Part shown: positions 34,992 to 43,504 of the stretch, one piece after another
Position numbering within the stretch: position 1 is the first letter of the stretch
Layout of the letters: each line of letters begins with the position of its first letter
DNA from: Bordetella pertussis 18323
GTDB lineage: Bacteria > Pseudomonadota > Gammaproteobacteria > Burkholderiales > Burkholderiaceae_B
Reading direction: 5' to 3'
DNA: 64,000 bases
NCBI RefSeq assembly: GCF_000306945.1
Contig: NC_018518.1
Span: forward strand, 2,232,001-2,296,000
Program-made: the position numbers and the translations under genes
The notes under the pieces: model-generated
Databases searched by the model: none
Told to the model about the DNA's origin: nothing
What the model saw: only the letters and a program-made list of their open reading frames with translations

Positions 34992-36650
34992 ATGCAAGCA
35001 GCAAACATCTGGCCGGCCATCGACGCCGAAGCCGAAATCGGTGACATCCGGCAGTGGACGACCGGCGCGGTACTGGCGCGCCGCGCCGAGCGCTGCCCGG
35101 ACCGGGTTTTCCTGCGCTTTGCGCCGGACGGCCGCAGCTATACCTTCGCGGACCTGCACCGCCGCACCAATGGTATCGCCCAGGCGATGATCGGCTACGG
35201 CATCGCCCAGGGCGAGCACGTCGCCATGCTGTCGCCGAACTGCCCGGAATGCCTGCTCGGCAATCTGGCGCTCGGCAAGGTGGGCGCCGTATCGGTGCCG
35301 ATCAACACCAATGCCAAGGCGTCGCTGCTGGAGTACTACCTCACGCATGCGGATTGCGTGACCGCGATCGTGGCCGACGCCTGCATGGAAGCGTTTGCGG
35401 CGGTGGCCCCGCGCCTGGCGCAACTGCGGCGAGTGCTGGTCATCGGCGATGCCGCGAACGCTCGCCGGATGCTCGCAGGCCTGCCGCTGGCGGTCGAGCC
35501 CTTTCCCGCGGACGCCGCGAGCGACGAGGCGGTGGACAATGACGTGCGCTTCACCGACCTGGCCTATCTCATGTTCACCTCGGGCACCACGGGGCCATCG
35601 AAGGCCATCATGATTCCGCACGGGGCGGCCTGGCACTGGGGCAAGCACAGCGTGCACTACCGCTACTTCCTGCCCGAAGACGTCGACTACGTCTGCATGC
35701 CGCTGTTCCACGCCAATGCGCTGCTGCTCAGCTGCACGACCGCGATCGTGGCCGGCACCTCGGTGGTGCTGGACGAACGCTTCTCCGCCTCGCGCTTCTG
35801 GGAGCGCGTACGCGCCTTCGGCGTGACACGCTTCAACGCCATCGGCGCCATCGGCAATTTCCTCTGGTCGCAGCCGGCCTCGCCGGTCGATCTCGAGCAC
35901 AAGGTGCGTATTTGCTCGCTGGCGCCCCCGCCGCCCTTCGTGCACGATTTCGAGCGCCGCTTCGGCCTGCGCGTGATCGCGGGCTACGCCCTGAGCGACT
36001 ACGGTTTCGGCGCGTCGCTCTCGCCCGATGCGCCGCCCGAGAAGTCGCTCAGCCTGGGCAGGACCTGCGAAGGCGTCGCGATACGCGTGGTCGACGAGGA
36101 CGACCTGACCCTGCCGGCAGGCCAGGTCGGCGAGATCGTGATGCGCATCGAACAGCCGGGCGCCGCGCCGCTGGGCTACTACAAGATGCCGGAAGCCACG
36201 CTGGCGGCCTGGCGCAACCTCTGGTTCCATACCGGGGACCTCGGCTACTTCGACGCCGACGGCTATCTCTACCTGACCGATCGCAAGAAGGACATGATCC
36301 GCCGCCGCGGCGAGAACATCTCGTCGTACGAAGTCGAATCCGTGATCGCCCTGCATCCCGCCGTGCTGCAGGTGGCGGTATACCCGCTGCAGTCGGAGCA
36401 CAGCGAGGACGAAGTGGCCGTCACGATCATGCTCAAGGACGGCCAGGCCCTGGATCCGGACGAACTGGTCGCCTTCTGCCAGCAGCAGATGGCGGCGCAC
36501 ATGGTGCCGCGCTTCGTCGAATTCGTGGACGCGATGCCGCTGACGCCCACCAACAAGATAGAGAAATACAAGATAAAGGAGCGCGCGCAGGCGGATCGCT
36601 CACGGCTCTGGGACCGCGAACGCACGCCGGGCGCGCGGCCCGGGCCGTAA
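34992..36650 (+). CDS. AMP-forming acyl-CoA ligase (CaiC-like)
   Basis: This ANL-superfamily ligase of 552 residues activates a carboxylic acid as its CoA thioester. The P-loop is LAYLMFTSGTTGPSKAIMIP (about 191-210), the aromatic box VCMPLFHANALLLSC, and the hinge and A8 region LYLTDRKKDMIRRRGENISS with the catalytic Lys in PTNKIEKYKIKERA. The RRRGENISSYEVE variant is typical of crotonobetaine/carnitine-CoA ligase-like enzymes. The ATG at 34992 was preferred over a GTG at 34977 that overlaps the upstream stop. It is the last gene of the Bug-thiolase-DUF35-Bug group, consistent with beta-oxidation-like degradation of an imported acid. Confidence 0.9.
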   Translation: MQAANIWPAIDAEAEIGDIRQWTTGAVLARRAERCPDRVFLRFAPDGRSYTFADLHRRTNGIAQAMIGYGIAQGEHVAMLSPNCPECLLGNLALGKVGAVSVPINTNAKASLLEYYLTHADCVTAIVADACMEAFAAVAPRLAQLRRVLVIGDAANARRMLAGLPLAVEPFPADAASDEAVDNDVRFTDLAYLMFTSGTTGPSKAIMIPHGAAWHWGKHSVHYRYFLPEDVDYVCMPLFHANALLLSCTTAIVAGTSVVLDERFSASRFWERVRAFGVTRFNAIGAIGNFLWSQPASPVDLEHKVRICSLAPPPPFVHDFERRFGLRVIAGYALSDYGFGASLSPDAPPEKSLSLGRTCEGVAIRVVDEDDLTLPAGQVGEIVMRIEQPGAAPLGYYKMPEATLAAWRNLWFHTGDLGYFDADGYLYLTDRKKDMIRRRGENISSYEVESVIALHPAVLQVAVYPLQSEHSEDEVAVTIMLKDGQALDPDELVAFCQQQMAAHMVPRFVEFVDAMPLTPTNKIEKYKIKERAQADRSRLWDRERTPGARPGP

Positions 36651-36743
36651 GGCGCAGGAGCCGGAAGTCGCCGCACGGGCCGGGCGGGGGCCGGCCCGCC
36701 TGCCCTATACTGGCGCCTGCCTACCAGACCCGACAGCTCCGGC

Positions 36744-37319
36744 GTGAAACTCAAGCCAGCCCCCAACTCGATATTCGCCATCCTCCTGCGCTCTTCGTGG
36801 TGGATCAGCGCCGCCATCGCGCTCGTCCTGATCGCCAGCGCGCTCGCATCCACACGGCCGACGTTCACCGCGGTCCTGTTCTTCGCCGCCCTGCCCTTTC
36901 TCGTCATTGCGGCCATGGCGGCCTGGAAGCAGCGCAACGTCCCTTCGGCCGCCCGCGTCGAACGCGCCACCAACGCGGCGCGCGCCATGTCCTGGGAAAC
37001 ATTCTCGAAAGTGCTGCAGGAGGGCTTGCGCCAGGACGGCTGCGAGGTCACCGTGCTGCAGGGCGGGCCGGCCGATTATGTGTTGCGGCGCAAGAATCGG
37101 CTGGCCGTGGTCGGCGCAAAGCGGTGGAAAGCCTCGCGCGTCGGCGTGCAGGCGCTGCAGGAGCTGAACGCCGTCCGTGAGACCCATGGCGCGCACGACG
37201 CCATCTACGTCACCATCGGCGAGATCAGCGCGCCGGCGCTGGCGTATGCGAAGGCCAACCAGATCCAGTTCATGGCCGAGGCCGAATTGACGCGCCTGTT
37301 GCCGCAGCTGTCGACATAG
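36744..37319 (+). CDS. Membrane protein with restriction-endonuclease-like (Mrr_cat) domain
   Basis: The 191-residue protein has two N-terminal membrane helices (ILLRSSWWISAAIALVLIAS and AVLFFAALPFLVIAAMAAW) and a cytoplasmic domain MSWETFSKVLQEGLRQDGCE, then VTVLQGGPADYVLRRKNRLA and VVGAKRWKASRVGVQALQEL. This is the Mrr_cat arrangement; the family's usual 'D...(E/Q)xK' core appears as ADYVL...VGAKRW, with Gly-Ala in place of Gln-Cys before the Lys, so nuclease activity is doubtful. It lies between two catabolic groups and has its own short upstream gap (93 bp). Confidence 0.72.
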   Translation: MKLKPAPNSIFAILLRSSWWISAAIALVLIASALASTRPTFTAVLFFAALPFLVIAAMAAWKQRNVPSAARVERATNAARAMSWETFSKVLQEGLRQDGCEVTVLQGGPADYVLRRKNRLAVVGAKRWKASRVGVQALQELNAVRETHGAHDAIYVTIGEISAPALAYAKANQIQFMAEAELTRLLPQLST

Positions 37320-37343
37320 CGCGCCGCTCGAACGCGGGCCGGA

Positions 37344-38333
37344 TCAGAATTCGCCGGCGCGGACAGCCGCCCCGGTTTCCATGGCGCCCGGCATGGCGGC
37401 CGCGCACTCGATCAGCGCGTTCTTCATGTCCATGATTTCCGCGATGTCGCCCTTGGTGCGCCGCCACACCACCGAAATCGGCGGTAGCGGAACCCGCGGA
37501 TTGACGGGCAGCACATGCAGGCGGCCGCCCTGCTGCAATTCGGCCGCCACCGAGGCAGGACATATGCCGAGGAAATTGCTTTTCTGCACCAGGGTCAGGC
37601 GCGAGGCCGAGGTAAGCCATTCCACTTTCGGCACGGGCGGCCGCAGCCCTGCGCTGACGAACTCCTCTTCGATCAATTTGCCGGTGATGGAGGTCGACGG
37701 CGGCAGCACCCAGTCGTACTGCGTCAGCATGTCCAGGGTGACCGTGTCCACCGCGCTCAGCGGATGGTCCGTGCTGCATACGATGGCAATGGCTTCCTCA
37801 TAGAGGACCGCGCTGTCGAAATTGCGCGCGCCGGCCAGACCCGCGTGGCTTTCCAGCAAACGGGTGACCGCGATATCGATGGCGCCCTGGTCCAGCGCGT
37901 CGAGCAGCTGCCGCGACGTGCCTTCGGCAATCCGTACGCGCGACCTGAAGCCGGCGCCGAACAGGCGCACCAGCGTCGTGGGCACAAGGGTATGCAGGCA
38001 ACGCGGCAGCGCGCCGAGGTCGATCGACACACCCTGGCGATGCTCCAGCTCAGCCACGTCGGCCTGCATCTCGTGCAGCTCGCGCAGGATGACCCACACG
38101 CGGCCGACCAGCACATCGGCAAACGGATTCGGCCGCATGCCCCGCCTGCCTCGCTCGAACAGCGTCACCCCGAACGTGGACTCGACTTCGCGCAGCATCT
38201 GGCTGGCGGCCGGCTCGCTCAGGTGCAGGCCCTCGGCCGCCTTGCGCAGGGACCCGTACTGCACCACCAGTTCGAGCAAGCGCAAGTGCTTGATCCGGAT
38301 ATGCCCCAGCCCCCTGGCCGCCGATTTCTGCAT
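37344..38333 (-). CDS. LysR-type transcriptional regulator
   Basis: The 329-residue LysR protein has its helix-turn-helix at RLLELVVQYGSLRKAAEGLH and LSEPAASQMLREVESTFG, followed by LFERGRRGMRPNPFADVLV. The effector domain is of the GbpR/CbsR-like type (LPRCLHTLVPTTLVRLFGAG and VKNALIE-like C-terminus). It is divergent from the Bug-dioxygenase-FAH hydrolase group, with a 138-bp AT-rich shared promoter region (GATAA...TTATC pair at about 38352-38383). It most likely controls that group in response to its substrate. Confidence 0.9.
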   Translation of the reverse strand: MQKSAARGLGHIRIKHLRLLELVVQYGSLRKAAEGLHLSEPAASQMLREVESTFGVTLFERGRRGMRPNPFADVLVGRVWVILRELHEMQADVAELEHRQGVSIDLGALPRCLHTLVPTTLVRLFGAGFRSRVRIAEGTSRQLLDALDQGAIDIAVTRLLESHAGLAGARNFDSAVLYEEAIAIVCSTDHPLSAVDTVTLDMLTQYDWVLPPSTSITGKLIEEEFVSAGLRPPVPKVEWLTSASRLTLVQKSNFLGICPASVAAELQQGGRLHVLPVNPRVPLPPISVVWRRTKGDIAEIMDMKNALIECAAAMPGAMETGAAVRAGEF

Positions 38334-38471
38334 TTTGTTTTTCCGATCATTTGATAAGTTACTCCTATTATTAATTTATCACTGACCCGGATAGACTGCT
38401 TTCCACCAAACGGAATACGTCACCACTTGCGCCGGGGCACACCGGTCGACCGAAAACCTGGAGACAGAATA

Positions 38472-39446
38472 ATGTTGCAACGGCTTTTCGCAGTATTGCT
38501 GGCCGCCTCGACGCATGCAGCCGCCTGCGCGCAGACCCCTGCCCCGGCCTATCCGGAGCGAACGGTCCGTTTTCTGGTGCCCTACACCCCCGGCGGCAAT
38601 GCCGATATGCTCGTGCGGCTGTTGTCGCTCAAGCTGACCGAGTATTGGGACAAGCCGGTCGTGGTCGAGAACAAGCCCGGCGCGTCCGGCACCATCGCGG
38701 TCAACACCGTCGCCAAGGCCGAACCGGACGGGCACACCCTGGTCCTGGGCGCGGCGGGCAACCTGGTCGTCGCGAACAAGCTGATCAAGGGCCTGCCGTA
38801 CGACCCCGTCGAGGACCTGAAAGCCGTCTCGGTGGTCGCCACCCCACCCTTTGTCCTGATCACGGCCGAGCAATCCAGGTACCAGGATGTCGCCAGCCTG
38901 GTCGCGGACGCCGGCCAGCGGCCCGAGCAGATCACCTTCGGCTCGGCCGGCATCGGATCGGCCAATCATCTTTCCGGCGAGTTGCTGGCCCTGATGAAGC
39001 GCGTCAAGTTCACGCACGTCGCCTACAAGGGAATGGGGCCCGCCCTCAACGACGTGGTGGCCGGCCGCATCGACTTCGCCTTCGCGCCGATTCCGCTCGT
39101 ACTGCCGCAGATCCAGGCCGGCAAGCTGCGCGCGCTGGCCGTCTCCGGCACGACCCGCACCCAGGTCCTGCCCGACGTGCCAACCGTGTCCGAGGCGGGC
39201 GTCACCGGATTCGAGAGCGGCGCCTGGTTCACCGTCATGGTGCCGAAGAACACCCCCGATCGCATCGTCGACAAGATCAACCACGATCTGAAGTCGGCGA
39301 TGCAGGACGCGGACTTCATCCGCAAGCTGGCCGAAGAAGGCGCGGTCCCGATCGGCAATACGCCCGCCGAGGCATCCGCGTCGCTCCAGTCGGAAATGGC
39401 CAAGTGGGGCGACCTGATCGACCGCCTGAATCTGCAGCCCATCTGA
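38472..39446 (+). CDS. Bug family periplasmic solute-binding protein
   Basis: This 324-residue receptor starts MLQRLFAVLLAASTHAAACA and has a Sec signal. The mature part follows the family closely: TVRFLVPYTPGGNADMLVRL, VVVENKPGASGTIAVNTVAK and EPDGHTLVLGAAGNLVVANK, then VKFTHVAYKGMGPALNDVVA. It is the first gene downstream of a divergent LysR gene, followed by a TauD-like dioxygenase and an FAH-family hydrolase, implying that it binds the substrate of those enzymes. Confidence 0.92.
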   Translation: MLQRLFAVLLAASTHAAACAQTPAPAYPERTVRFLVPYTPGGNADMLVRLLSLKLTEYWDKPVVVENKPGASGTIAVNTVAKAEPDGHTLVLGAAGNLVVANKLIKGLPYDPVEDLKAVSVVATPPFVLITAEQSRYQDVASLVADAGQRPEQITFGSAGIGSANHLSGELLALMKRVKFTHVAYKGMGPALNDVVAGRIDFAFAPIPLVLPQIQAGKLRALAVSGTTRTQVLPDVPTVSEAGVTGFESGAWFTVMVPKNTPDRIVDKINHDLKSAMQDADFIRKLAEEGAVPIGNTPAEASASLQSEMAKWGDLIDRLNLQPI

Positions 39447-39571
39447 GACAGCCGCAGCGCCGGCCTGGGCGCAGCGCCCTTTCTGAACCGCAATCCCGCC
39501 ACGCACGCGTGGCAGGGGCAAACTCGTCCGCCGGTTTCGCAGCCGACGGGCCATCCCGCAGGGAGAATGCC

Positions 39572-40645
39572 ATGAACGAAGCATGCACGCCGACCGAAGC
39601 GTCGCTGGACTCATACCGGAATGCACAGGCCTGGTACGGGCCGCAGCTGGACAAACACCCGGAATACTGGGTGCATCACCTGACCGGCCCCGAGCTGGAG
39701 CAGCTGGACCGGGCGGTGCGGCGCGCCGACGCCGGCGGCAAGGACATCACGGAATTGAGCCAGGACGACTTCGAACTGGGCGAACTCGGCCAACGCCTGC
39801 AACACGTCAAGCATGAAGTGCTGCACGGGCGCGGCCTGTACCTGATCCGCGGCGTGCCGGTCGAACAGTACACCATGCGGCAGTCCGCCATTGCGTTCTG
39901 GGCGCTCGGAACGAACCTCGGCCTGCCCGTCTCGCAAAATGGCAAGGGGCACGTACTGGGCCATGTCGCCAATCTGGGGCTGGATTATGCGGACGCCGCC
40001 GTGCGCGGCTACCAGACCTCCAACCGGCTTCCGTATCACACGGATTCATCGGACATCGTGGGCCTGCTGTGCGTCAGGCCGGCGAAGGCCGGCGGGCTGT
40101 CTTCGGTCGTCAGCTCCACGACCGTCTGGAACGAACTGGCCGCCCGTCACCCCGAACACGCGCGCACGCTGCTGGACAGTTTTCATCGCACGCGCTGGGG
40201 CGAGATCCCGGAAGGACAGAAGCCCTACTCGTCGAGCCCCGTCTTCGCGCCCTACCAGGGGCGCATGTACGCCAACTACGTACGCAGCGCCATCCGCAAG
40301 GCGCAGGCGCTGCCGTCCGTGCCACGCCTGAGCGCCCAACAGAACGAGGCGCTCGACTGCCTGGACGCACTGACATGCGATCCGGCGCTCTACCTCGACA
40401 TGGACTTCAAGCCCGGCGACGTGCAGCTCCTGTCCAACTTCACCATCTTCCACTCTCGCACGGCGTATGAAGACTGGCCCGAAACCGAGCGGCGCCGGCA
40501 TCTGCTGCGCCTGTGGCTGGCCTGCGAGGGCGGCCCGCCCATCCCGGAACCGCTGCTGCGGCGCAATGGCCTGGCCAGCAACGGCCGGCCCAACGGCATC
40601 GAGGTCCCCGGCGTCAAGCCCAACGCGCCCCTCGTGCCCCAATAG
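39572..40645 (+). CDS. TauD/TfdA-like Fe(II)/2-oxoglutarate-dependent dioxygenase
   Basis: The 357-residue protein has a double-stranded beta-helix core with the metal ligands His and Asp in NRLPYHTDSSDIVGLLCVRP (about 151-170), the distal His in SNFTIFHSRTAYEDWPE (about 290-306) and the 2-oxoglutarate-binding Arg in RRHLLRLWLACEG. TauD-family enzymes hydroxylate substrates such as taurine or phenoxyacetates; this one belongs to a longer, uncharacterised subgroup. It lies 125 bp after the Bug gene and 77 bp before the FAH hydrolase, in one group controlled by the divergent LysR. The substrate is unknown. Confidence 0.88.
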   Translation: MNEACTPTEASLDSYRNAQAWYGPQLDKHPEYWVHHLTGPELEQLDRAVRRADAGGKDITELSQDDFELGELGQRLQHVKHEVLHGRGLYLIRGVPVEQYTMRQSAIAFWALGTNLGLPVSQNGKGHVLGHVANLGLDYADAAVRGYQTSNRLPYHTDSSDIVGLLCVRPAKAGGLSSVVSSTTVWNELAARHPEHARTLLDSFHRTRWGEIPEGQKPYSSSPVFAPYQGRMYANYVRSAIRKAQALPSVPRLSAQQNEALDCLDALTCDPALYLDMDFKPGDVQLLSNFTIFHSRTAYEDWPETERRRHLLRLWLACEGGPPIPEPLLRRNGLASNGRPNGIEVPGVKPNAPLVPQ

Positions 40646-40722
40646 GGGCGCGGGCCCAAGCCCCGTCCGCACCACCGAACCGCGGAGCACGCACGCTCCG
40701 CCCACACCACCGTCGAGAAAAC

Positions 40723-41583
40723 ATGCAATTCGTGAACCTAGACCACGCCGGGCGCGCGATGGCCGCCGTGGCGCACCCTCATGGCTATGTCCTGCTGCCC
40801 GGCCCGGAAAACGGCGACTCGCCCGAGCTGGGCGAGCGCATACGCCGGGAAGAAGACCTGCCCGCGCTCGGCGCGCAGGCGCTCGCCGCCGGCACGCCGC
40901 TTGTCGCCGGCTCGGCCGCCGTGCTCGCCCCCCTGCTGACCCGGCCCGGCAAGATCATCTGCCTGGGCCTGAACTACTACGATCACGCCAGGGAGGGCGG
41001 CCGCGACAAGCCGACGTATCCATGGTTCTTCCTGCGCGCTCCCAGCTCGCTGGTGGCCCACGGGCAAGCCGCATGGCTGCCCCGGGTCTCGGGTCATTTC
41101 TATTACGAAGCGGAGCTGGCCGTCGTCATCGGCAAGCGGGCCAGGCACGTCATGCCGGAACAGGCCCTGGACATGGTGCTGGGCTACGCCTGCTTCAACG
41201 ACATGTCCGTGCGCGACTACCAGAAGAAAACACCGCAATGGACCGTGGGCAAGAATTTCGACCGTACCGGCGGCTTCGGCCCGGCGCTCGTCCTGGCCGG
41301 CGACCTTCCGCCGGGCGGACGCGGCCTTGGCATCGCATGCCGGGTGAATGGGCGGACGGTGCAGGAAGCCAACACGGACGACATGATTTTCGACGTCGCG
41401 GAGGCGATCGGCATCGTTACCGAATGCATGACCCTGGAACCCGGCGACGTTCTGGTAATGGGAACGCCCGCCGGCGTCGGCATGGCGCGGACTCCCCCGC
41501 TCTGGCTCAAGCCGCAAGACACGGTCGAAGTGGAGATCGAGCGCGTCGGCCGGCTGTGCAACCCCGTCCTGGCCGAGCCCTGA
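40723..41583 (+). CDS. Fumarylacetoacetate hydrolase (FAH) family protein
   Basis: This 286-residue FAHD-type enzyme has the core KIICLGLNYYDHAREGG (about 84-100), the metal-binding acidic residues in HFYYEAELAVVIGKRAR (about 126-142), then YACFNDMSVRDYQ and LEPGDVLVMGTPAGVG near the end. Family members hydrolyse, decarboxylate or hydrate 2-oxo acids in aromatic and sugar-acid catabolism. Following the dioxygenase, it may act on the oxygenated product. A clear terminator follows the gene. The specific reaction cannot be assigned. Confidence 0.9.
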   Translation: MQFVNLDHAGRAMAAVAHPHGYVLLPGPENGDSPELGERIRREEDLPALGAQALAAGTPLVAGSAAVLAPLLTRPGKIICLGLNYYDHAREGGRDKPTYPWFFLRAPSSLVAHGQAAWLPRVSGHFYYEAELAVVIGKRARHVMPEQALDMVLGYACFNDMSVRDYQKKTPQWTVGKNFDRTGGFGPALVLAGDLPPGGRGLGIACRVNGRTVQEANTDDMIFDVAEAIGIVTECMTLEPGDVLVMGTPAGVGMARTPPLWLKPQDTVEVEIERVGRLCNPVLAEP

Positions 41584-41597
41584 TGCGGTGCGCGGCC

Positions 41598-41626
41598 CGG
41601 GCAAGGCACGCCTTGCCCGTTGTTTG
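41598..41626 (+). terminator. Rho-independent terminator after the FAH hydrolase gene
   Basis: CGGGCAAGG, loop CACG, CCTTGCCCG, then TTGTTTG. The stem is 9 bp and lies 15 bp past the stop; the convergent regulator gene ends at 41638. Confidence 0.8.
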
Positions 41627-41637
41627 GGCCCGCCGGC

Positions 41638-42534
41638 TCAGGCCGCCGTGGCCTTGCCGGCCAGCCGGGCAGGGTCGGCCGTTTCCAGGAATACCTTCAA
41701 TGCATCCGCCTGATCCGCGGGCAGGTAGCTCTCGCGCAACTTGACCAGCGCCGGTCCGAACTTCTCCTGGATCTCGTCGCCGAAGCAGCTGAAGATCTCG
41801 GCAAAGTAGATCTCATGGCGCAGCAGCGAGTCGGCCAGGGTGACGATGGGCTTGTTTTCCGTATAGGAGCCGTAGGCATCCCGGCCGACCTCGGCGACCA
41901 GGGCCTCTTTGTAGTCGCGCGTGACGGTGATCAGCTTGTGCGAGATGCCGACGCGTATGCCGTTGCCTTCGTGCAGATAGACCTTGCAATTCTTGCCCAG
42001 CTCGAACGGCCGGACATCCTCGCCGAACAGGATGATCAACACCTTGACGCCGCGCCGGGCGGCCTTCTTCAAGCTGGGCAAATGCGGCTCCAGCGTGGTG
42101 TCCGCGGCCTTGATGCGAATCGTGTCGCGCGCCGAGCCGATCATCTTCTCGATATGCAGGCCGACCGCCGCCGCGTCGTTAAGCGACCATACCAGGTCTT
42201 CCTGCGGCAGGTGGCCGATGTTCTTCAGGCTTTCCTTCAGGTCTTCGCAGCGCAGCTGGGTGAGCTCGACCATCTGGTTGAAATAGCGGTTGGGATCGAC
42301 GGCGACATACTTGACCGGATTCTCCGAAACCGCCTGCACGGCGCCATTCTTGCGCAGCGCCTCGAGCACGGAGTAGCAGTTGGCCTTGGGAATGCCGGCT
42401 TCCTTGCTGATTTCGTAGGCGGTTGCATTGGGCGTGAGCAGAAGCGCGATATAGGTCTTGGCTTCGTAATCGCTGAAGCCCACGCCCTGCAGGTCCTTGA
42501 TTATCTTCTCGTACGCCGATCTCGTATTGTTCAT
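41638..42534 (-). CDS. TrmB-family-like transcriptional regulator
   Basis: The 298-residue protein has an N-terminal winged helix of the TrmB type: LQGVGFSDYEAKTYIALLLT (about 15-34), TAYEISKEAGIPKANCYSVL (about 38-57), EALRKNGAVQAV. The C-terminal domain resembles PLD-like/TrmB effector folds (GSARDTIRIKAADTTLEPHL and KVLIILFGEDVRPFELG). TrmB regulators are mainly archaeal sugar sensors, so this is uncommon in a betaproteobacterium. It is 41 bp downstream of the comA-like gene in the same transcript. Inverted repeats with AGTA/TACT half-sites precede three promoters in the cluster, and it is the best local candidate to bind them. Confidence 0.82.
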   Translation of the reverse strand: MNNTRSAYEKIIKDLQGVGFSDYEAKTYIALLLTPNATAYEISKEAGIPKANCYSVLEALRKNGAVQAVSENPVKYVAVDPNRYFNQMVELTQLRCEDLKESLKNIGHLPQEDLVWSLNDAAAVGLHIEKMIGSARDTIRIKAADTTLEPHLPSLKKAARRGVKVLIILFGEDVRPFELGKNCKVYLHEGNGIRVGISHKLITVTRDYKEALVAEVGRDAYGSYTENKPIVTLADSLLRHEIYFAEIFSCFGDEIQEKFGPALVKLRESYLPADQADALKVFLETADPARLAGKATAA

Positions 42535-42575
42535 CTGGAAACTGCCTTGCTGTCGTGACCGTGCCGGGGCCTGCC

Positions 42576-43391
42576 TCAGATGCGGGACAAGATGGAGTAG
42601 TTGACCGCACGGCCCACGCCGTAGCGGAATCCTTGCAGGCGCAGCACCTGGTCCGCGGTAATGTTGGCGAGATTGACGCCATCGCCGAATTTCTCGAGCA
42701 GCGTCGCGTGGCCCTTCGGGAAGGCGTACGGGTCCGCCTCGATGAATATATTGCGAAACCAGTCCCGGGCGGCAATGTCCTTGAGTATAGCCGGATTGCT
42801 GGCGCTGACGCAGTCGATCTCGGACTGCTCGATGATGGTGTGATGCACGCCCATGGCCACATTGCTGCGGATGACACGCTCGAGTTGCGCCAGGCTGAAC
42901 GGCTCGGTCGGGTTCTTCCTGCCGAACTCGTATATCACCTCGAAGCCATGCTTTTGCATCGTCTCTATATGGCGCATGCGTTCGTCATCGCCGAAGTCGA
43001 GATAATTCTCCGAGACCTCGATCCTGGGCATGCCCAGTTTCTTCAGGTGCCGGATGTAGCCGTCCAGCTCGTTCTTCAGGTACGCATACTCGAACAGTAT
43101 GCCGCCGGCGTATGGCTTGATGTCCGCATCCCGGTAGATCCGCACGGTCTCGCGCACGATCTCTTCGGGCAGGATCAGGGCGTTCAAGGCGTAGATCTTG
43201 GCGTAATCGATGTAGTCGGCCACGCAACGCAGGTAATCGCGCAGGCTGGCGGGCCCCGCCCAGCCGAAACCGTCCGGACCGAAATCGATGACCGACGTGA
43301 GCCCGACGGCCCGCGGCTTCTTCGAACGATGGTCGTGATCGAAACTCAACGGCGACAACGAGGCAACAGGTGCGGTACGCGGCTTGTCCAT
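42576..43391 (-). CDS. Phosphosulfolactate synthase (ComA) family protein
   Basis: ComA joins sulfite and phosphoenolpyruvate to (R)-phosphosulfolactate in coenzyme M and sulfolactate biosynthesis. The 271-residue TIM barrel shows the family blocks RAVGLTSVIDFGPDGFGWAG (about 27-46), YLRCVADYIDYAKIYAL (about 53-69), GGILFEYAYLKNELDGYIRH, IEVSENYLDFGDDERM, FRNIFIEADPYAFPK and VNLANITADQVLRLQGFRYG. The 'VNLANI' ending strongly matches PF02679. The catalytic-strand consensus 'vlDkG' is changed to VIDFG here, so a different reaction is possible. It is divergent from prpF with an inverted-repeat operator between them, and co-transcribed with the TrmB-like regulator. Confidence 0.82.
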   Translation of the reverse strand: MDKPRTAPVASLSPLSFDHDHRSKKPRAVGLTSVIDFGPDGFGWAGPASLRDYLRCVADYIDYAKIYALNALILPEEIVRETVRIYRDADIKPYAGGILFEYAYLKNELDGYIRHLKKLGMPRIEVSENYLDFGDDERMRHIETMQKHGFEVIYEFGRKNPTEPFSLAQLERVIRSNVAMGVHHTIIEQSEIDCVSASNPAILKDIAARDWFRNIFIEADPYAFPKGHATLLEKFGDGVNLANITADQVLRLQGFRYGVGRAVNYSILSRI

Positions 43392-43420
43392 GATCGAGCC
43401 TTGACAACGGTTTTGATGGT

Positions 43421-43439
43421 AGTAGTATTATTCACTACT
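43421..43439. promoter_or_regulatory. Inverted repeat AGTAGT-N7-ACTACT between the comA-like gene and prpF
   Basis: Perfect 6-bp arms with a 7-bp AT-rich spacer, 30 bp upstream of the comA-like ATG and 66 bp upstream of prpF. It resembles, but is not identical to, the AGTATC-N4-GATACT sites before the MmgE and ABC receptor genes, and lies at the same distance from its start codon. Confidence 0.6.
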
Positions 43440-43504
43440 TCCAATATCCTGTAAAGACGCAGGCACCGGCCGCCGTCCCGCCAGGATCCGCAAGGAGACC
43501 GCCC

